Source: Methanosarcinaceae archaeon (GTDB lineage Archaea; Halobacteriota; Methanosarcinia; Methanosarcinales; Methanosarcinaceae). From it: a stretch of 9,103 nucleotides of DNA. Position numbers and translations under genes: made by a program. Below, in pieces: positions 6,577-9,103 of the stretch; position 1 is the stretch's first letter, and each line of letters starts with the position of its first letter. The stretch lies in contig JAGAEB010000156.1 in assembly GCA_017613335.1 (NCBI GenBank), positions 1-9,103 on the forward strand, given 5' to 3'. The notes under the pieces are model-generated. The model searched no databases. It had not been told where the DNA came from and worked only from the letters and a program-made list of their open reading frames with translations.

Positions 6577-6636
6577 TGAACGCCCCCGGACATCCTGATC
6601 CGTTTCCGCAGGCCGCGCAGACAGCTCTGCCGGCAC

Positions 6637-6681
6637 TCGTCTGCTGTCTCATCTGCTGTCTCATCGATGTCATCTGCGGTC
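6637..6681. repeat. Short degenerate 12-bp repeat
   Basis: TCATCTGCTGTC occurs in about three and a half degenerate copies (6637-6648, 6649-6660, a 9-bp remnant, and 6670-6681). It lies in the spacer between the leftward peptidase and the tRNA genes. No function is apparent. Confidence 0.65.
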
Positions 6682-6717
6682 TCTGTCCCTTCCGGTGAAT
6701 TTTTCCGGGATTCACAA

Positions 6718-6750
6718 AATTTAAATACTAAATATCCCTTTTTAGGGATA
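6718..6750 (+). promoter_or_regulatory. AT-rich promoter-like block with palindrome
   Basis: AATTTAAATACTAAATAT (6718-6735) resembles a TATA region. It overlaps a perfect 7-bp inverted repeat, TATCCCT (6733-6739) and AGGGATA (6744-6750), separated by TTTT. It could drive the rightward tRNA transcript from about 75 bases upstream of tRNA-Tyr, with the palindrome as an operator or a leader hairpin. A second dyad, AATCAGTC-G-GACTGATT (6793-6809), lies 17 bases before tRNA-Tyr. The assignment is tentative. Confidence 0.35.
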
Positions 6751-6826
6751 CACTTCTCCCGGAAATGAAATACCGGGACAAGTCAAGCCAGGAATCAGTC
6801 GGACTGATTTCAAAGTAAATGTTCAA

Positions 6827-6932
6827 CCCGCCTTAACTCAGTGGTAGAGTGCGCGGCTGTAGTATGATCATACGAGAAATCGTATTACGCGCAGGCACCG
6901 CGATGCCCCCGGTTCGAGTCTGGGAGGCGGGA
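6827..6932 (+). tRNA. tRNA-Tyr (GTA) with a 34-nt intron
   Basis: The acceptor stem CCCGCCT/AGGCGGG, D arm ACTC/GAGT, anticodon stem CGCGG/CCGCG and T arm CCCGG/CTGGG all close, with discriminator A. The anticodon GTA is at 6859-6861. The C1-G72 pair is the archaeal tRNA-Tyr identity feature. The gene is split after position 37 by an intron at 6863-6896. CCA is not encoded. Two tRNA-Asp genes follow on the same strand, the first after only 6 bases. Confidence 0.93.
6863..6896 (+). other. Bulge-helix-bulge tRNA intron
   Basis: The intron lies between tRNA positions 37 and 38, the canonical archaeal site. The central 4-bp helix is CTGT (6857-6860) with GCAG (6891-6894), flanked by three-base bulges AGT (6861-6863) and GCA (6895-6897). 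Each bulge is cut after its second base, which gives the exon ends used here. Inside, ATACG (6870-6874) and CGTAT (6881-6885) make a hairpin. The splicing endonuclease would excise it. Confidence 0.85.
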
Positions 6933-6938
6933 CTATAT

Positions 6939-7011
6939 GTCCATGTAGTGTAGAGGCCTATCATGGAGCCCTGTCGAGGCTCCGACCCGGGTCCGAATCC
7001 CGGCGTGGACG
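6939..7011 (+). tRNA. tRNA-Asp (GTC), first copy
   Basis: The gene is 73 bases long. Acceptor GTCCATG/CGTGGAC contains one G-T pair. Anticodon stem GAGCC/GGCTC encloses loop CTGTCGA with anticodon GTC (6973-6975). T stem CCGGG/CCCGG carries loop TCCGAAT. The discriminator is G, as expected for tRNA-Asp, and CCA is not encoded. It starts six bases after tRNA-Tyr, so the two are probably cotranscribed and processed apart. Confidence 0.95.
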
Positions 7012-7016
7012 CTTCC

Positions 7017-7039
7017 GGAGAAGTCTGAACGACTTCTCC
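7017..7039 (+). terminator. Hairpin after the first tRNA-Asp
   Basis: GGAGAAGTC (7017-7025) pairs perfectly with GACTTCTCC (7031-7039) around a five-base loop. Only TT follows, so it is a weak intrinsic terminator candidate or a 3' processing structure five bases beyond the tRNA. Confidence 0.45.
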
Positions 7040-7129
7040 TTACTCGAAACTCGAAATACTGATTTTGTATCAATTTCCCTGAACATTTATTCTGATATCC
7101 CTGTTCTGACATCTCCTGTATCTCTGCAA

Positions 7130-7202
7130 GTCCATGTAGTGTAGAGGCCTATCATGGAGCCCTGTCGAGGCTCCGACCCGGGTCCGAATCCCGGCGTGGA
7201 CG
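7130..7202 (+). tRNA. tRNA-Asp (GTC), second copy
   Basis: It is identical base for base to the copy at 6939-7011 over all 73 bases, while the flanks differ. Its anticodon is GTC. The 118-base spacer before it has a weak TATA-like ACATTTATT (7083-7091), so it may have its own promoter. A strong hairpin and T run follow. Confidence 0.95.
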
Positions 7203-7208
7203 CTCCCG

Positions 7209-7236
7209 AAGGAAATCCGAAAGGATTTCCTTTTTT
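7209..7236 (+). terminator. Intrinsic-type terminator after the second tRNA-Asp
   Basis: AAGGAAATCC (7209-7218) and GGATTTCCTT (7223-7232) form a 10-bp perfect stem with a GAAA tetraloop. The 3' arm runs into T6 (7231-7236), and further T tracts follow. It lies seven bases beyond the tRNA. Confidence 0.75.
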
Positions 7237-7372
7237 GTTTTATGCGCCCGTTTTCCCGTTCTTTTTTGCCTGTTGTTTTTTCCTGCCGTTTCTGTCGTTT
7301 TTGCCTTCCCGTTTTTATTGTTTTTTGCCGGTTTTTGTCTGCCTGCCCGTGTTTTTCCGTCCTTCCGGCCGG
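7231..7372. other. Near A-free T-tract block between convergent genes
   Basis: The + strand has only two A residues in 142 bases and many T4-T7 runs separated by short GC-rich pieces such as GCC, CCG and CTGCCG. It resembles a decayed version of the T-rich array at the left end of the window but has no strict period. No gene is supported. It would act as a tail of U tracts for the tRNA transcript, and it also lies beyond the end of the leftward nrdG-like gene. Confidence 0.7.
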
Positions 7373-7558
7373 TCAGACCGGGATCTCTTCCTGTCCGTTC
7401 TCTTCCGTCCGGATGAAGACCCGGATTTCTCCGCCGAGGACATCGGCCGCCGCCTTTCCGAGTTCCGTCATTTCTTCCGGTGAAAAGGCAGGCGTTTTCT
7501 GAAGGACGGGGTCGTTTGAATTTCTGCCGATCCCCTGCTGGAGGACATATGTCGTTTT
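7373..7558 (-). pseudogene. C-terminal part of the nrdG-like gene, beyond an in-frame TAA
   Basis: Reading on past the TAA at 7559-7561 in the same frame gives 61 codons ending in TGA (7373-7375). The translation begins KTTYVLQQGIG, then PAFSPEEMTELGKAAADVLG and IRVFIRTEENGQEEI. Archaeal NrdG-like radical SAM proteins end in this way, with a VLQQG strand, a short helical segment and an IRT-E-G strand. The piece has no start codon of its own near its beginning. It is therefore the original C-terminus of the upstream gene, now separated by one stop codon without any frameshift. Confidence 0.8.
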
Positions 7559-8161
7559 TTAAGGATGTTTCACGATCGCCTTCAGCGTTTCCGCGATCTC
7601 TCTGATCTCTTCTTCACTTCCGGAAAATCCCCGGAAAACAGTCGTCCTGACCTCAAGTTCCGCAGCGCTTTCGTCGACGGTCTCCAAAGACCTGCGGATG
7701 CGGGAGACAGCTTTTTCGGCATTGACCGGCTTTTCCGGATCTTCCGGGATCCCGGTTGTCTTCGAATAGGCTGATGCTCTGAGGGGCGCTTTGACATCAA
7801 TGAAAAACTTATCTGCAAGACCCTTTTCGATCAGTTTTCCGATCGTCTCCGGGAAATAACCGTTCGTGTGGATGCCGACGGCCATTTTTTTCTCTTTGGC
7901 CTTCGCCGCCATTTCTGTCAGCGCTTTTTCCTGCATCGTCGGCTCCCCGCCGAGAAAGATCAGAGCGCTCACGAATCCGAGCGATGCGCATGCCTTTTTC
8001 ATGATCTCGTCAGAATCTGCCGGATTCGACGCCGTTATATTTCTGAAATTGTGGCAGTACGGACAACGGAAAGGACACCCGTTGAAAAAGATGACCGCTG
8101 ACGATCTGCCGCGCCAGTCGACCGTTGAAAGCGGAACTAGTCCGCCGAAATTGAATTCCAT
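7559..8161 (-). CDS. nrdG: NrdG-like radical SAM activase, ended early by an in-frame TAA
   Basis: This is predicted to be the activating enzyme that installs the glycyl radical on anaerobic class III ribonucleotide reductase, using SAM and a [4Fe-4S] cluster. Counting from the ATG at 8161, the 200-residue product has the family N-terminus NFGGLVPLSTVDWRG (4-18), the cluster motif CPFRCPYC with C29, C33 and C36, GGEP at 71-74 and a TNGYFPE strand. The ATG at 8197 would add 12 residues (MIFQGIDDCRDI) that homologues lack, so 8161 is preferred. A TATA-like TTTATGAT (8193-8200) also lies at a suitable distance. The frame stops at TAA (7559-7561) just before the conserved C-terminal segment, which continues in frame. 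It is either a truncated product, a pseudogene or a readthrough gene. No nrdD is in the window. Confidence 0.8.
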   Translation of the reverse strand: MEFNFGGLVPLSTVDWRGRSSAVIFFNGCPFRCPYCHNFRNITASNPADSDEIMKKACASLGFVSALIFLGGEPTMQEKALTEMAAKAKEKKMAVGIHTNGYFPETIGKLIEKGLADKFFIDVKAPLRASAYSKTTGIPEDPEKPVNAEKAVSRIRRSLETVDESAAELEVRTTVFRGFSGSEEEIREIAETLKAIVKHP

Positions 8162-8562
8162 GATATCACGACAGTCATCAATTCCCTGAAAAATCATAAA
8201 CCTGACGCCCGGACGACTGGTACACGGCGGAACCTTTTTCCTGTGTCACCGCGGCCGGCGGGCCGTTTTCTCTGCATCCTTCGGCCGGCGGTCCATCCTG
8301 CCTGCATCTCACAATCGTTTTATCCTCAATGTTTTCAGCCGTCCCGGGTTTTGATCTTTTCAGGAAATATTTTCCGGGTTTTTATTATACGCGGCTGTAC
8401 CGTTCCGAATGCAATATAAAAACATTTTTATGCCGTTCGGGAATACCGTATTCTTGTCCTTCCGGCAGGCATCAGGGAGACTTTCCGGAAGAATCTTATC
8501 GAACTGTACGGGATCAGGCATTCAGATCCGTGAGGGATCGATCCGATATCGGGAGCGATCAT
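8162..8562. promoter_or_regulatory. Divergent promoter region between nrdG-like and UPF0058 genes
   Basis: This 400-base spacer holds no supported gene. It contains an imperfect direct repeat around CGGCCGGCGG (8252-8261 and 8282-8291). Two TATA-like sites for the rightward gene are TTTATTATA (8381-8389) and AATATAAAAA (8413-8422). An inverted repeat CTTCCGG/CCGGAAG lies at 8459-8465 and 8486-8492. Two overlapping palindromes, GGATCGATCC (8535-8544) and CCGATATCGG (8543-8552), sit directly before the UPF0058 ribosome site. Confidence 0.4.
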
Positions 8563-8769
8563 ATGGACAAATTTGAATTGATTAAGCTGCATGCAGCCCT
8601 CACAAAGATCAGAAATGAACTGGAAAAAAGACCGGGAGCCGTCTGCAGAGAACATTCCGGGCATTACGATCTTTCCATCACACCGCTTCATTTCTACAAA
8701 TGCAAAAGCAGCCACGAGGAGGCTGTCAAAAAACTCTGCGAAGACATCCTCAAAGAAATCGAAATATAG
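8563..8769 (+). CDS. UPF0058 family protein, possibly interrupted by TAG
   Basis: The 68-residue product resembles UPF0058, a small archaeal family of unknown function. It begins with the amphipathic MDKFELIKLHAALTKIRNEL helix, followed by the LSITPLHFYKCKSSHEEAV segment that corresponds to the family's I-P-H-x-x-K-S-K-x-x-H core. The ATG at 8563 is chosen because GGAG (8552-8555) lies seven bases upstream. A longer frame from 8329 is open, but its N-terminus is not family-like and it crosses promoter sequence. The frame stops at TAG (8767-8769) and then continues open for 39 codons. Family members are usually longer than 68 residues and carry a C-terminal tail, so this stop may be premature. 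Confidence 0.78.
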   Translation: MDKFELIKLHAALTKIRNELEKRPGAVCREHSGHYDLSITPLHFYKCKSSHEEAVKKLCEDILKEIEI

Positions 8770-8889
8770 AAAAGAGAATACGGACAGAAACGGATCGCCG
8801 CATCCGAATCAATCGACAGCGACGAAGACGACGATTATCTCAACATCTATATCAAAGAATATCTGGAATGCGAGGGAGGGATCAAATGA
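8770..8889 (+). pseudogene. In-frame continuation of the UPF0058 gene after TAG
   Basis: Directly after the TAG the same frame reads 39 codons and ends in TGA (8887-8889). The translation starts KREYGQKRIAASESIDSDED and goes on through DDYLNIYIKEYLE to GGIK, an acidic sequence with a helical end and codons like those of the neighbouring genes. It has no ATG near its beginning. It is best read as the tail of the UPF0058 gene, which would then be 107 residues plus one residue at the stop. I cannot match this tail to a known family, so the support is weaker than for nrdG. Confidence 0.55.
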
Positions 8890-8921
8890 GCTGAACAGAA
8901 AAACTGCAACATCTCCTTCAT

Positions 8922-9103
8922 CAGTCACTGCCCCTCCGCAGTCACTGCACCTCCGCAGTCACTGCACCTCCGCAGTCACTGCATCTTCACAGTCACTGCA
9001 CCTCCGCAGTCACTGCCCCTTCACAGTCACTGCACCTCCGCAGTCACTGCACCTCCTCAGTCACTGCACCTCCGCAGTCACTGCACCTCCGCAGTCACTG
9101 CAC
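8922..9103. repeat. 17-bp tandem array with an invariant dyad, cut by the window edge
   Basis: Ten full 17-bp copies and a 12-base partial copy of CAGTCACTGCACCTCCG run off the right edge. The first ten bases, CAGTCACTGC, are identical in all eleven copies. The last seven vary (ACCTCCG, CCCTCCG, ATCTTCA, CCCTTCA, ACCTCCT). With the preceding G, most copies contain the perfect dyad GCAGT-C-ACTGC. The period is not a multiple of three, so no open frame persists. There are no unique spacers, so it is not a CRISPR array. Confidence 0.95.

Noticed and set aside
6440..6715. 91-residue leftward frame overlapping the peptidase start
   Set aside because: It crosses the peptidase TATA box and start codon in another frame and has no protein-like features.
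7154..7502. Rightward frames through the second tRNA-Asp and the T-rich block
   Set aside because: They start within or just after a tRNA gene, cross a terminator, and are low-complexity Phe/Pro strings overlapping the nrdG tail.
7559..7561. Pyrrolysine insertion in the nrdG-like protein
   Set aside because: The codon is TAA, not TAG; pyrrolysine remains only a remote option for the UPF0058 TAG.
7553..7566. Homopolymer frameshift in nrdG at the T6 run
   Set aside because: The sequences before and after the stop are in the same frame, so a single insertion or deletion cannot explain the interruption.
8329..8562. Longer N-terminus for the UPF0058 gene
   Set aside because: The region holds TATA-like sites and palindromes, the translation is not family-like, and a ribosome site precedes the ATG at 8563.

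Overview
The window is archaeal and most likely from a methanogen near the Methanomicrobiales; Methanocorpusculum-like is a guess from protein style and a balanced GC content. The archaeal evidence is an Rpp21-type RNase P subunit, a type II methionine aminopeptidase of archaeal length, a tRNA-Tyr split by a bulge-helix-bulge intron, a UPF0058 protein and an archaeal NrdG-like radical SAM protein. TATA-like boxes precede several genes and there are no sigma-type promoters. No IS element, integrase or CRISPR array is visible.

Layout, left to right. A 13-bp T-rich tandem array (1-132) runs off the left edge. Next comes a TATA box and a strong match to the BirA operator, ahead of bioY. bioY is followed on the same strand by an ECF ATPase (bioM) and an EcfT protein (bioN). 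Together they form a complete biotin ECF uptake system. The RNase P subunit rnp4 closes this rightward group. A leftward group follows: the M24 peptidase (first transcribed), then map, then a DUF1805 protein. A divergent spacer leads to three rightward tRNA genes: tRNA-Tyr(GTA) with a 34-nt intron and two identical tRNA-Asp(GTC) genes. A nearly A-free T-tract block follows. The last genes are a leftward nrdG-like gene and a rightward UPF0058 gene. A 17-bp array with an invariant dyad runs off the right edge.

Two things stand out. First, both genes at the right end are interrupted in frame: nrdG by TAA and the UPF0058 gene by TAG. Each continues in the same frame with protein-like sequence to a TGA. 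The nrdG continuation carries the C-terminal motifs expected of the family. This could be nonsense mutation, sequence error or stop readthrough. Second, most of the longer spacers carry their own unrelated tandem repeat (13, 26, ~21, 12-13, 12 and 17 bp), and one 12-bp repeat lies in frame inside the BioM coding sequence. The 26-bp array between bioM and bioN forms a relay of mini-ORFs linked by ATGA start/stop overlaps, beginning at the bioM stop codon.

How the genes fit together: BioY binds biotin, BioN couples it to the BioM ATPase, and the operator suggests repression by BirA when biotin is plentiful. The M24 pair acts in N-terminal methionine removal and in proline peptide turnover. rnp4 and the tRNA genes belong to tRNA supply. 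No new multigene defence or metabolic system was found; the novelty is in the repeats and the interrupted genes.
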